Under the pieces are notes generated by a model, which worked only from the letters and a program-made list of their open reading frames with translations, ran no database searches and was not told the origin of the DNA. This document shows positions 20,358 through 26,431 of a DNA stretch of 48,002 bases, piece after piece (within the stretch, counting starts at the first letter, position 1; every line of letters starts with the position of its first letter). Source of the DNA: a virus. Both the position numbers and the translations under genes were made by a program. Location: positions 1-48,002 of the IMG/VR virus record IMGVR_UViG_3300044972_001626; one strand, written 5' to 3'.

Positions 20358-20709
20358 AAATATGGATGGTATTTGAGAAAATTGTATTGATTTTGTAAAA
20401 TACTGTGGTATAATGTACTATGTGAGCCCTCTTGGAGGGGGGCCTTGGACAGGATTCAAAAAATATGATAAATTTTGTATAGAGATTGTCTTCGTAAAAT
20501 CGTTTATAGGCTCTTGGAGGGTCTTGGAGGTCTGTAGAGTGCCTTTGAGGGCTAAAAGGGCTTAGAGAGCCTCTCAGGGCTGTTGTAAACGAGTCTGAGA
20601 GGGTCTACTAGATGTTTTTGTAGGACAGGATTCAAAAATTTTCCAAAGTTTCCTTTTACCCCTCTACCATCCCCTCCATACCCCATTTACCCCCCCCTAT
20701 ATACCTTCC
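20358..20709 (+). other. repeat-rich geneless stretch with a third promoter
   Basis: Holds TTGATT-16-TATAAT (20387-20414), followed 7 nt later by GTG opening a 47-codon frame (20422-20565) of low plausibility. GGACAGGATTCAAAAA occurs twice (near 20453 and 20623). Purine-rich GGAGGGTCTTGGAGG-type words recur. A ribosome-binding site near 20344 precedes the mini-ORF ATG GAT GGT ATT TGA. Overall it looks like decayed or regulatory DNA. Confidence 0.5.
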
Positions 20710-21249
20710 ATGAGAAATGTTACTTTACCTTATCACCTGTATGTAAATGTTAAAAATTCTTTTCTTGGAGAGAATATGCCTGATGGTTATACTCCTGCTA
20801 TTTGGCATGGTGTGTTTTCTCGTCCCGGTCAGTTGATCTGTTGTCATGTGATTCTTCAATCAGGTGCTCATTGGTCAGGTCTTCCTTTATCTGCCTTATC
20901 GACTACTGATGTCTTTGATTCCGGTGAGAATATTAACATTCAACCTTGGGGTGGAATGGGAAATAATATTGAAACTTTTATGGCAACCTACTTGGAAGGG
21001 CTTTCCGTGAATGTCTTTCATGCAGGAAAAGAAGGTAGGCACACCGGAATTATACTTGATTGGGAAGATGGGTATTCTCGTTACCCTGCTGAACATAAGC
21101 CTCTAAGTCTTATTGCTCTTGACTGTGGGTACTTTGCTCTCGTTCCCAATAATTACTTTACTTTGAAAGATAAGCATTTTGTGAATGATAAACATTCAAA
21201 TAATTTAAAATTTTATAAAAGAGGTGAGACTGTGTATTGGGAGCGTTGA
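20710..21249 (+). CDS. conserved phage hypothetical protein, 179 aa
   Basis: The N-terminal pattern LPYHLYVNVKNSFLGENMPDGYTPAIWHGVFSRPGQ followed by LQSGAHWSGLPLSAL resembles a protein conserved in many T4-like phages (recalled, not searched) without known function. Here it is read from AT-rich codons, marking the return to AT-rich DNA. TATATA ends 6 nt before the ATG and may be its -10 box; no ribosome-binding site is seen. Convergent with the leftward late genes that follow. Confidence 0.75.
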   Translation: MRNVTLPYHLYVNVKNSFLGENMPDGYTPAIWHGVFSRPGQLICCHVILQSGAHWSGLPLSALSTTDVFDSGENINIQPWGGMGNNIETFMATYLEGLSVNVFHAGKEGRHTGIILDWEDGYSRYPAEHKPLSLIALDCGYFALVPNNYFTLKDKHFVNDKHSNNLKFYKRGETVYWER

Positions 21250-21252
21250 ATC

Positions 21253-21426
21253 TTACTCTCCCCCTCCACCACCATCTCCACCTTCTCCTTCGCCACCATG
21301 TTCGTGGTTGTTCCCATACATACCACCAAACCCGTAATAGGGGAAAAAGGATCTAGTAGGCTTCTTCTTAGAAGTCTTCTTCTTTTTCTTCTTCTTACCT
21401 TTTAAAAATTCTTTAAATTTCTTCAT
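21253..21426 (-). CDS. Lys-rich/Gly-rich small late protein, 57 aa
   Basis: MKKFKEFLKG resembles the capsid-targeting N-terminus but lacks the Glu of the cleavage site. A run of lysines follows, then an aromatic/Gly stretch and a tail of Gly, Glu and Asp. The start at 21426 overlaps the previous stop (TGATG); a start four codons earlier is inside the upstream gene. Last gene of a late operon reading from 22351. Probably a small packaged protein (inference). Confidence 0.65.
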   Translation of the reverse strand: MKKFKEFLKGKKKKKKKTSKKKPTRSFFPYYGFGGMYGNNHEHGGEGEGGDGGGGGE

Positions 21427-21719
21427 CAGCAGTTCCACTTTCGTAGTGATAAGGCTTTTCTTGTAGGTCTTCCCTTTTCATCTTTCATTGGTCCGGGCAT
21501 TCCACCCATTCTTGCACAGAAAGACTTTCTTCTCTTTGCTGCCTTTGACCCAGGCTTAAGTTTAGAAGGCTTTGTGGTAACAGCAGTTTGAAGTTTGGAA
21601 CCTGGGTTCTCTCTACGATATGCAGCAACTCCCTTGGCGTTTAATCCACCTTCAGGGTTCTTTCCTTCTTTGCGTTGCCATGCTGAAGATTCATTTAAAA
21701 ATTCTTTAAAACTTTTCAT
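21426..21719 (-). CDS. capsid-targeted basic protein, DUF6321-like, 97 aa
   Basis: MKSFKEFLNESS is a textbook T4-type capsid-targeting propeptide with LNE-S cleavage site. The body (WQRKEGKNPEGGLN, PGSKAAKRRKSFCARM, LSLRKWNC) resembles a domain annotated DUF6321 in marine phages and large viruses (recalled). It is basic with two conserved Cys. It overlaps the upstream gene by a few bases. Probably an internal head protein delivered with the DNA. Confidence 0.8.
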   Translation of the reverse strand: MKSFKEFLNESSAWQRKEGKNPEGGLNAKGVAAYRRENPGSKLQTAVTTKPSKLKPGSKAAKRRKSFCARMGGMPGPMKDEKGRPTRKALSLRKWNC

Positions 21720-22120
21720 GTGTTTCTCTTGGTGGGGGAAACTTTGTTTCCTCCTGCTCCCTGCATACCCACTCTTGACTTCTCTGCCTTCTTACTCTTT
21801 AACTCTTTGGAAGACATCTCTGAGGCTGTCTTAGGGGTCTTACTGCTGACTCTCTTACTTGGTCTGCAATATTCATTCTTTCCACCAGCACCACAATCTT
21901 TACCTGACTTGGTGTCCTTCCAATTTTCTGCATCCCATCTCTTGAGGTTTGCACCTGCTTTAGACTTTTTAACCTTGCCCTTGCCTTTACGACATTTTGC
22001 CGTTGCTTGGGCTGCTCTTGCTGACCACTTACCATAAGAAGCCATGATCTTGCGATAGCAAGCATCCTTCTCTTCGTATAGGTCAGTAGATTCGGCTAAA
22101 AATTCTTTAAATTTTTTCAT
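21716..22120 (-). CDS. capsid-targeted basic protein, DUF5872-like, 134 aa
   Basis: MKKFKEFLAESTD carries the capsid-targeting sequence with LAE-S. The body has DACYRKIMASYGKWSARAAQ and KDTKSGKDCGAGG...YCRPSKRVSSKTPKT, resembling the DUF5872 domain found in phages and giant viruses (recalled, not searched). Basic, Cys-containing; possibly zinc-binding. Between the 22121 and 21426 genes in one late operon. Confidence 0.8.
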   Translation of the reverse strand: MKKFKEFLAESTDLYEEKDACYRKIMASYGKWSARAAQATAKCRKGKGKVKKSKAGANLKRWDAENWKDTKSGKDCGAGGKNEYCRPSKRVSSKTPKTASEMSSKELKSKKAEKSRVGMQGAGGNKVSPTKRNT

Positions 22121-22351
22121 TTATCTATTCTTGTTCTTCTTCTTCTTCTTCATTGCCATAGAAACTGCTTTACGGCGATTAGCAAGATATCCATCAGTTT
22201 TATTTGTAAGACCATCATTGTTAATATCTGCGTCTTCTTTGCCTACTAGGTCAAGCTTCTTCTTTACTTTTTTTATACCCTCAATCAATTGATTTAATTG
22301 ATTTTCGAGTTGTTCCGCTAAATTTTTGTAATAATGAGTTATGTTATCCAT
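22121..22351 (-). CDS. YYK-tagged small late protein with EF-hand-like loop, 76 aa
   Basis: N-terminus MDNITHYYKNLAEQLENQ belongs to a second late N-terminal tag family (also at 29620, 32102 and 33060). The middle has a calcium-loop-like DADINNDGLTNKTDGYLANRRKA, and the end is a lysine run. CTAAATA lies 7 nt before the ATG. Likely a virion protein. Confidence 0.75.
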   Translation of the reverse strand: MDNITHYYKNLAEQLENQLNQLIEGIKKVKKKLDLVGKEDADINNDGLTNKTDGYLANRRKAVSMAMKKKKKNKNR

Positions 22352-22358
22352 AGTATAA

Positions 22359-22365
22359 TATTTAG
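22359..22365 (-). promoter_or_regulatory. late promoter motif CTAAATA
   Basis: Minus-strand CTAAATA, 7 nt before the ATG at 22351. It is divergent from the sigma70 promoter at 22375. Confidence 0.5.
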
Positions 22366-22374
22366 ATTAATTGG

Positions 22375-22402
22375 TTGACATTACCCTTAAATAGAGTATC
22401 AT
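22375..22402 (+). promoter_or_regulatory. sigma70-like promoter, leaderless
   Basis: TTGACA (22375-22380), 16 bp, TATCAT (22397-22402). The -10 box ends 6 nt before the ATG at 22409. Confidence 0.75.
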
Positions 22403-22408
22403 ATGCAT

Positions 22409-22606
22409 ATGAGCACTAAAACACTTAAAAAGAAAATTACCAAGCCAGCTTACAAGCGTTATACTCTGTCATTGATGCCCCCACCCGGTGTATTCTCTAT
22501 ACTTCTTGACTTGGCTATTCTAGCCATGCTCACATTTGCTGCAAGTACATTGTTTCTTATGAGTCTGCAACTTTGTCAAAAAATCACTATCACTGTAGGA
22601 AAATAA
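22409..22606 (+). CDS. small membrane protein, 65 aa
   Basis: A basic N-terminus (MSTKTLKKKITK) is followed by a long hydrophobic stretch (about residues 26-55) that could form one or two helices. Start at 22409 from promoter spacing; an ATG two codons earlier would be upstream of the expected transcript start. First of three consecutive tiny membrane-protein genes. Confidence 0.7.
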   Translation: MSTKTLKKKITKPAYKRYTLSLMPPPGVFSILLDLAILAMLTFAASTLFLMSLQLCQKITITVGK

Positions 22607-22609
22607 ACT

Positions 22610-22723
22610 ATGAGAATTACACTCGAAACCGCCATTATTAAATCCGCAATCTTTATCGCAAAGGTAATTGTCTTTTGCGTAATCTTTAATTCCCTGTGCT
22701 TCTTCCGTAAAATTGGATTTTAA
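22610..22723 (+). CDS. tiny membrane protein, 37 aa
   Basis: MRITLETAIIKS followed by a single hydrophobic helix (AIFIAKVIVFCVIFNSLCFF). It begins 3 bases after the previous stop and its TAA overlaps the next ATG (TAATG). Tight packing supports it being real. Confidence 0.6.
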   Translation: MRITLETAIIKSAIFIAKVIVFCVIFNSLCFFRKIGF

Positions 22724-22845
22724 TGACTAACTTTGTAAGTTTTGTTGCTGTCATGGCTACTCTTGTAATTGGACTTGCATTACTTTCTATTGCCTTTGCT
22801 GTTGTGTTATCAATTGCTATTCGCGCTTTTCAAGGAAACACATGA
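22723..22845 (+). CDS. tiny membrane protein, 40 aa
   Basis: One long hydrophobic helix (VAVMATLVIGLALLSIAFAV) and a short basic tail. Coupled on both sides: TAATG with the previous gene and ATGA with the metallophosphoesterase gene. An AAGGAAAC ribosome-binding site for the next gene lies at its end. Confidence 0.6.
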   Translation: MTNFVSFVAVMATLVIGLALLSIAFAVVLSIAIRAFQGNT

Positions 22846-23390
22846 GCACATATTTCATTGGTTGCCCTCATTTCGGACACGAAGCGATGTATCGTTTTGT
22901 TCGTGCAAATGGAGAAAAGGTTCGTCCATATGCATCAGCCGCAGAAGGTGATGCTGTCATGGTGGAGAATTGGAACAAGACTGTTTGCAAGGGTGACAAA
23001 GTTTATGTCATGGGTGATGTTGCATTCACACCAAAAAATTTAAAAATTCTTGAATCACTCAATGGTTCAAAAATTCTTATAAAGGGCAACCATGATACTC
23101 TCGAACTCTCAAAGTATGCCAAGTACTTTCGTGATGTTCGTGCATACCATAAGTTAGACAATGAAATTCTTTCACACATTCCTCTTCATCCTGTGTCTCT
23201 ATGGAGAGCCAAGCGGAATGCATCTTGGTTAAATATTCACGCACACCTCCATGCTGAAGAAGTTATGCTTTCAGAAGGTGTGACAGATCTGAGATATTTC
23301 TCTTGCTGTGTGGAGAGAATCGGATACACTCCTATTAGTATTGATGAGATACGAAACCGTGTGATTACACTTCACAAGGAAGCAATATGA
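22842..23390 (+). CDS. metallophosphoesterase-like protein, 182 aa
   Basis: Calcineurin-type layout: motif I PHFGHEAM, motif II GDVAFTPKN, motif III KGNHDTLE, and later HIPLHP and NIHAHLH. This family hydrolyses phosphoesters (nucleotides, nucleic acids or protein phosphates). The usual motif I is DxHxGH; here the Asp position is Cys (GCPHFGH), so one metal ligand may be missing. Start overlaps the previous gene. Substrate unknown. Confidence 0.8.
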   Translation: MSTYFIGCPHFGHEAMYRFVRANGEKVRPYASAAEGDAVMVENWNKTVCKGDKVYVMGDVAFTPKNLKILESLNGSKILIKGNHDTLELSKYAKYFRDVRAYHKLDNEILSHIPLHPVSLWRAKRNASWLNIHAHLHAEEVMLSEGVTDLRYFSCCVERIGYTPISIDEIRNRVITLHKEAI

Positions 23391-23599
23391 ATGATGACAT
23401 GCTTGAACTCAGTATGTGGCGTGATGGAAATATTATGCATGAAAACTGCATAGAAGATATGAACAAACTCAAAGAAGAGCGGGACGAGGCAAGGCGTGAG
23501 GTGTGCTATGCGCAAGTAAACGGTCAGTATGGAATAAGATACACCCCACAGGACATAGCAAAAAAAATGGGATGGGATTGCTTCAAGGAGGCAAAGTAA
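23387..23599 (+). CDS. hypothetical protein, 70 aa
   Basis: Unrecognised. N-terminal helix with acidic residues, C-terminus RYTPQDIAKKMGWDCFKEAK. The DNA coding this C-terminal part is repeated at 23921. ATG overlaps the previous stop (ATGA) and its own TAA overlaps the next ATG. Confidence 0.65.
   Translation: MNDDMLELSMWRDGNIMHENCIEDMNKLKEERDEARREVCYAQVNGQYGIRYTPQDIAKKMGWDCFKEAK
23537..23599 (+). repeat. direct repeat, copy 1
   Basis: About 60 bp, beginning AGATACACCCCACAGGA and including AAAATGGGATGGGATTG, repeated at 23921-23979 with a few changes. Here it codes the C-terminus of the 23387 protein. Confidence 0.8.
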
Positions 23600-23913
23600 T
23601 GAGTGAACTCAAAAATGTTGTGATTGCACTAGAGACTGAAGCCAAACAAAAAAGCGATTATCTTCTTGACGATGCCGCCGAAGCAATTAAAAACTTATGC
23701 GAAGAGAATGACAAACTCCGCAAAGATTCAAAAGACATCATTGAAAATCTTGTCATACATATTCTCGAAACAAACGAGACTACAAAAATCAATACACCAC
23801 CCCATGAATGTGAGTTTCTTACTGACCCAGAGCGGGGCAAATGCAGTTTCTGCGAAACATGGGGTTCCGCAATGATGTTGGTTTACCCAGATCAATTTGA
23901 GGAGGTGGACTAA
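23599..23913 (+). CDS. hypothetical protein with C-terminal Cys cluster, 104 aa
   Basis: Unrecognised. N-terminal coiled coil, then a C-terminal segment with HECEF...CSFC that may bind zinc. Start at 23599 (MSELKNVVIALE) overlaps the previous stop (TAATG) and follows AAGGAGG; a longer frame in the upstream gene is rejected. Confidence 0.65.
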   Translation: MSELKNVVIALETEAKQKSDYLLDDAAEAIKNLCEENDKLRKDSKDIIENLVIHILETNETTKINTPPHECEFLTDPERGKCSFCETWGSAMMLVYPDQFEEVD

Positions 23914-23920
23914 TGGAAGA

Positions 23921-23979
23921 AGATACACCCCACAGGAGTATGCCAATAAAATGGGATGGGATTGTTTCAAGGAAGAAAA
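23921..23979 (+). repeat. direct repeat, copy 2
   Basis: Second copy of the 23537 repeat. In the matching frame it still reads RYTPQEYANKMGWDCFKEEN, but without a start codon, so it is the relic of a duplicated gene end. It now supplies the AAGGAAG ribosome-binding site of the 23985 gene. Confidence 0.7.
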
Positions 23980-23984
23980 TACTA

Positions 23985-24224
23985 ATGGCTATTAACTTCG
24001 TAGGCGATAATGATCACGGTGATAAAGTTTTACCTTTATCAGATTTGCTGTGGGAAGAGGTTACAAAACTTCGTCAAGAGGTTGTTCGACTTAACAATGT
24101 AATCAACGAACTAAAATCGTTAGATGAACGCAATGAATATGTAAAAAATAGTTATCAAAAGATTCTTGACAAACACCACGATATTTTTCTGAAGTTAGCA
24201 GAGAAAGAAAAGACCAATGGCTGA
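23985..24224 (+). CDS. hypothetical coiled-coil protein, 79 aa
   Basis: Unrecognised. Start MAINFVGDNDHGDKVL is preferred to an ATG at 23913 because the upstream part is the duplicated relic in another frame and AAGGAAG sits before 23985. The rest is a coiled coil. Overlaps the next start. Confidence 0.6.
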   Translation: MAINFVGDNDHGDKVLPLSDLLWEEVTKLRQEVVRLNNVINELKSLDERNEYVKNSYQKILDKHHDIFLKLAEKEKTNG

Positions 24225-24435
24225 TGGAGAATTTATAAAACACGGAATGACTCAGGAACGATTTGACTTTCTGATGCAGCCATTTGACGATGAAGATTTT
24301 ATCGTAATGCTCACAGCAAAGGAACTCAAAAATGGGTGGCATTGGTGTGATGCATGGGATGGTCTTCTCATTCACACAGATGACGTTGAGTTCAAGCATT
24401 GTAAGTGTGAATTTATGAATAAGTTTAGAAAGTAA
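24217..24435 (+). CDS. hypothetical protein, 72 aa
   Basis: Unrecognised, rich in aromatic residues, with a WHWCDAWDG motif and a CKC pair near the end. Start overlaps the previous gene by 8 bases. Part of the rightward run of small early genes. Confidence 0.65.
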   Translation: MADGEFIKHGMTQERFDFLMQPFDDEDFIVMLTAKELKNGWHWCDAWDGLLIHTDDVEFKHCKCEFMNKFRK

Positions 24436-24451
24436 AAGAGAAAAAATTGCT

Positions 24452-24706
24452 ATGACAATGACAAACGACAATGCGCCTATTGCTGATGCATCTACTCTTG
24501 TTTCTCGTCTAGAGGAACACTCCGACTTTGCTCACAAGGTAGTGCGGGATCTATTGAGAGAAGCATCAGAACGAATTCAGTTTCTCACAAAGGAACGGGA
24601 TTACTATGAGATGAAGATGACATTTTATGCCAAGGATGCAGAGAGAATGAGCAACTGTCCCCCGTGGGATACCGAGCATAAGACAGGTGGTCCACACGGA
24701 GCATAA
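24452..24706 (+). CDS. hypothetical coiled-coil protein, 84 aa
   Basis: Unrecognised; a helix-rich protein (MTMTNDNAPIADASTLVSRL...) with a Pro/Gly-rich C-terminus. It ends 9 bases before tRNA-Glu, suggesting one transcript. Confidence 0.6.
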   Translation: MTMTNDNAPIADASTLVSRLEEHSDFAHKVVRDLLREASERIQFLTKERDYYEMKMTFYAKDAERMSNCPPWDTEHKTGGPHGA

Positions 24707-24715
24707 ATAATTTAC

Positions 24716-24790
24716 GGTCCTTTCGTCTAGCTCGGTCAAGGACACAGCCCTTTCAAGGCTATAACACGGGTTCAAATCCCGTAAGGATCA
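24716..24790 (+). tRNA. tRNA-Glu (UUC)
   Basis: Acceptor GGTCCTT/AAGGATC with one G-U pair, anticodon loop CTTTCAA (anticodon UUC), T-arm ACGGG TTCAAAT CCCGT. The first anticodon-stem pair is mismatched. CCA not encoded. Confidence 0.9.
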
Positions 24791-24794
24791 CTGA

Positions 24795-24902
24795 ATGAGT
24801 AATGCAACAATCGGAATAATTATTTTAGGTGTAGATGTATTGGTTGCTGTTGGATTTACTGTATACATACTATGTCTTATGATACTACCAACGGATAATT
24901 AA
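24795..24902 (+). CDS. tiny membrane protein, 35 aa
   Basis: One hydrophobic helix (IGIIILGVDVLVAVGFTV) with short polar ends. It begins 4 bases after the tRNA and ends just before the next gene. No clear ribosome-binding site, so support is mainly packing and hydrophobicity. Confidence 0.5.
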   Translation: MSNATIGIIILGVDVLVAVGFTVYILCLMILPTDN

Positions 24903-24903
24903 A

Positions 24904-25089
24904 ATGGATATAGAAACAAGATTGCGAAATATGGCTGACAAATGGCGCACAGTAAACCAAGAAGTTTACGATATCTGTCGTGATGCCGCTGAAGAAATTC
25001 GAGTACTCAAAGCCACTGGCAAATATACAGAAGACATTATTAATCATTATAAACATGGAACAGGGTGGGGTAAAGGCAGTGATGAGTGA
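24904..25089 (+). CDS. hypothetical protein, 61 aa
   Basis: Unrecognised helical protein (MDIETRLRNMADKWRTV...), ending in a Gly-rich tail. Overlaps the next gene's ATG by eight bases. The N-terminal helix resembles those of the neighbouring small coiled-coil proteins. Confidence 0.6.
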   Translation: MDIETRLRNMADKWRTVNQEVYDICRDAAEEIRVLKATGKYTEDIINHYKHGTGWGKGSDE

Positions 25090-25435
25090 TAATATTAAAA
25101 AACTTGCAGAGAAGCATCCACTTGTGTTTGCCAATATGTCAGAAACATCATACTTTGATCTACCCGATGGTTGGGTGAATCTTGTTGATGAACTATGTTC
25201 TAAACTGACTCCTCTGCTTGTTGAGTCATATGCGAATTATCCACTCAACGAAGATGCGTCTATGATTGGTATTACTGTTGACCAAATCAAAGAAAAGTTT
25301 GGTGGTCTTCGATTCTATTGTAGTTTTCTCACAGAAGATTCTGATCTATGGGGTAAGGCTAATAGTATTATCGATGAATACGAAGAGAAATCATATGATG
25401 TATGCCAGATATCAGGAAAACAAAAAATTTATTAA
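25082..25435 (+). CDS. conserved phage hypothetical protein, C-terminally short, 117 aa
   Basis: The pattern DLPDGWVNLVDELCSKL ... DQIKEKFGGLRFY ... EEKSYDVCQ is familiar from a widespread phage family (recalled), in which a second Cys pair usually follows at the C-terminus. Here the chain ends at SGKQKIY soon after the first Cys, so that zinc-binding half looks lost. Start at 25082; a longer frame inside the previous gene is rejected. Function unknown. Confidence 0.7.
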   Translation: MSDNIKKLAEKHPLVFANMSETSYFDLPDGWVNLVDELCSKLTPLLVESYANYPLNEDASMIGITVDQIKEKFGGLRFYCSFLTEDSDLWGKANSIIDEYEEKSYDVCQISGKQKIY

Positions 25436-25453
25436 AATGAAAGAGACAAAATA

Positions 25454-25621
25454 ATGAAACGTATTGTATCTATAAAACTTTTGTTAGTTTTTATTTTCTT
25501 ATGTTTATTTAATGTACTTGGTTATCTGTATACATTAAATCCAATGGGTGCACTTATAGGTTCTGCCATTGGTGCTGTCATTGGATATGTTGTATCTGAA
25601 CTCAAAGCAACAGAAGAATAA
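25454..25621 (+). CDS. small membrane protein, 55 aa
   Basis: Two hydrophobic segments (about residues 6-26 and 31-47, GALIGSAIGAVIGYVV, the latter glycine-zipper-like) and a short acidic tail. Last rightward gene of this run; it faces the leftward 25624 gene tail to tail. Confidence 0.6.
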   Translation: MKRIVSIKLLLVFIFLCLFNVLGYLYTLNPMGALIGSAIGAVIGYVVSELKATEE

Positions 25622-25623
25622 GT

Positions 25624-26145
25624 TTAGGCAAGACCTAAATCTTGCATTCTCAAGAGAGTTTTAAGAAAATTATCTTTTGCTCTGTCATCTTTGGCTTTGA
25701 CTACAGGTTGTTCATTGTAGATATCTTCTGCTCTTGCTGCTGCTGTAGTTTTACTTTCAGCAGCTTTCCCCATTTTAGATAATTCGTTCCTATCTAATTT
25801 TGCTGCCTTATTAAAATGATCATATCTGTCACCTGGAATATTTGGATATGCTGCGAGAGCAATTCCTTGTCTATTAAATTTAAGAGCCCTTAGACTTTCT
25901 TCTTCTCGTTTAAGTTCATGTCTTGGTAAGGATGTTTTAATTCCTTTGTCAAATTCATATTCTTTACGAGTATCTTTATTATATTTTATTCTTCCAGATC
26001 TATTACCTTGACGCATTACTTCTCTTTCAGCAGCATCAAGAGCACCTTCATCTTTTTTTGATTTTAAACGACGCAAGGTTCTTTTTAAACCTTCATACAA
26101 AGATTGTGCATCTAAACCTAATTCACTGAAAAGATTGTTGTTCAC
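25624..26145 (-). CDS. basic hypothetical late protein, 173 aa, GTG start
   Basis: Unrecognised; highly charged, helical, Arg/Lys/Glu-rich. GTG at 26145 overlaps the stop of the upstream gene (GTGA). An LYE-G site near residue 18 could be cut by the prohead protease. Co-transcribed with the capsid-targeted 26142-26399 gene. Confidence 0.65.
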   Translation of the reverse strand: MNNNLFSELGLDAQSLYEGLKRTLRRLKSKKDEGALDAAEREVMRQGNRSGRIKYNKDTRKEYEFDKGIKTSLPRHELKREEESLRALKFNRQGIALAAYPNIPGDRYDHFNKAAKLDRNELSKMGKAAESKTTAAARAEDIYNEQPVVKAKDDRAKDNFLKTLLRMQDLGLA

Positions 26146-26399
26146 AGTCCAGCCTTTCGTTTCATATCAGCAACTTGTTTACCGATATAATTACTAACAG
26201 ATTTATTGGTATCTTGCCAACTTAAGTCACCAGATTGTGCTTCTACTTCTGCTGTATTGGGATCATCAATATGAGAATTTACAATATTTGAATATTCTGC
26301 TTCTTCTTCTGGTTCGATGGCTAGACCAAGTTGAGAAGCAGTATCTCTCTTCTTTGGTGGTTGCGCATACTCATTGATAAACTGAGAAAATTTTAGCAT
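26142..26399 (-). CDS. capsid-targeted small late protein, 85 aa
   Basis: MLKFSQFINEYAQ is a capsid-targeting sequence with INE-Y. The C-terminal segment SWQDTNKSVSNYIGKQVADMK aligns with TWQDVNQAVGNYVRSRVNTDLK in the 29659 protein, a shared module of unknown role. AAGGAA ribosome-binding site, with ATAAATA further upstream as a late promoter candidate. Confidence 0.75.
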   Translation of the reverse strand: MLKFSQFINEYAQPPKKRDTASQLGLAIEPEEEAEYSNIVNSHIDDPNTAEVEAQSGDLSWQDTNKSVSNYIGKQVADMKRKAGL

Positions 26400-26431
26400 A
26401 ATTTTGATTCCTTCTTATTTATCGTTATACT

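Noticed and set aside
20422-20565. GTG-started 47-codon ORF after the third promoter
   Set aside because: Promoter spacing fits, but the translation is repeat-driven and unlike a normal protein; kept only as part of the region note.
24716-24790. tRNA-Glu as a degraded pseudo-tRNA because of the first anticodon-stem mismatch
   Set aside because: All other stems pair and the conserved bases are present; one mismatch is tolerable.
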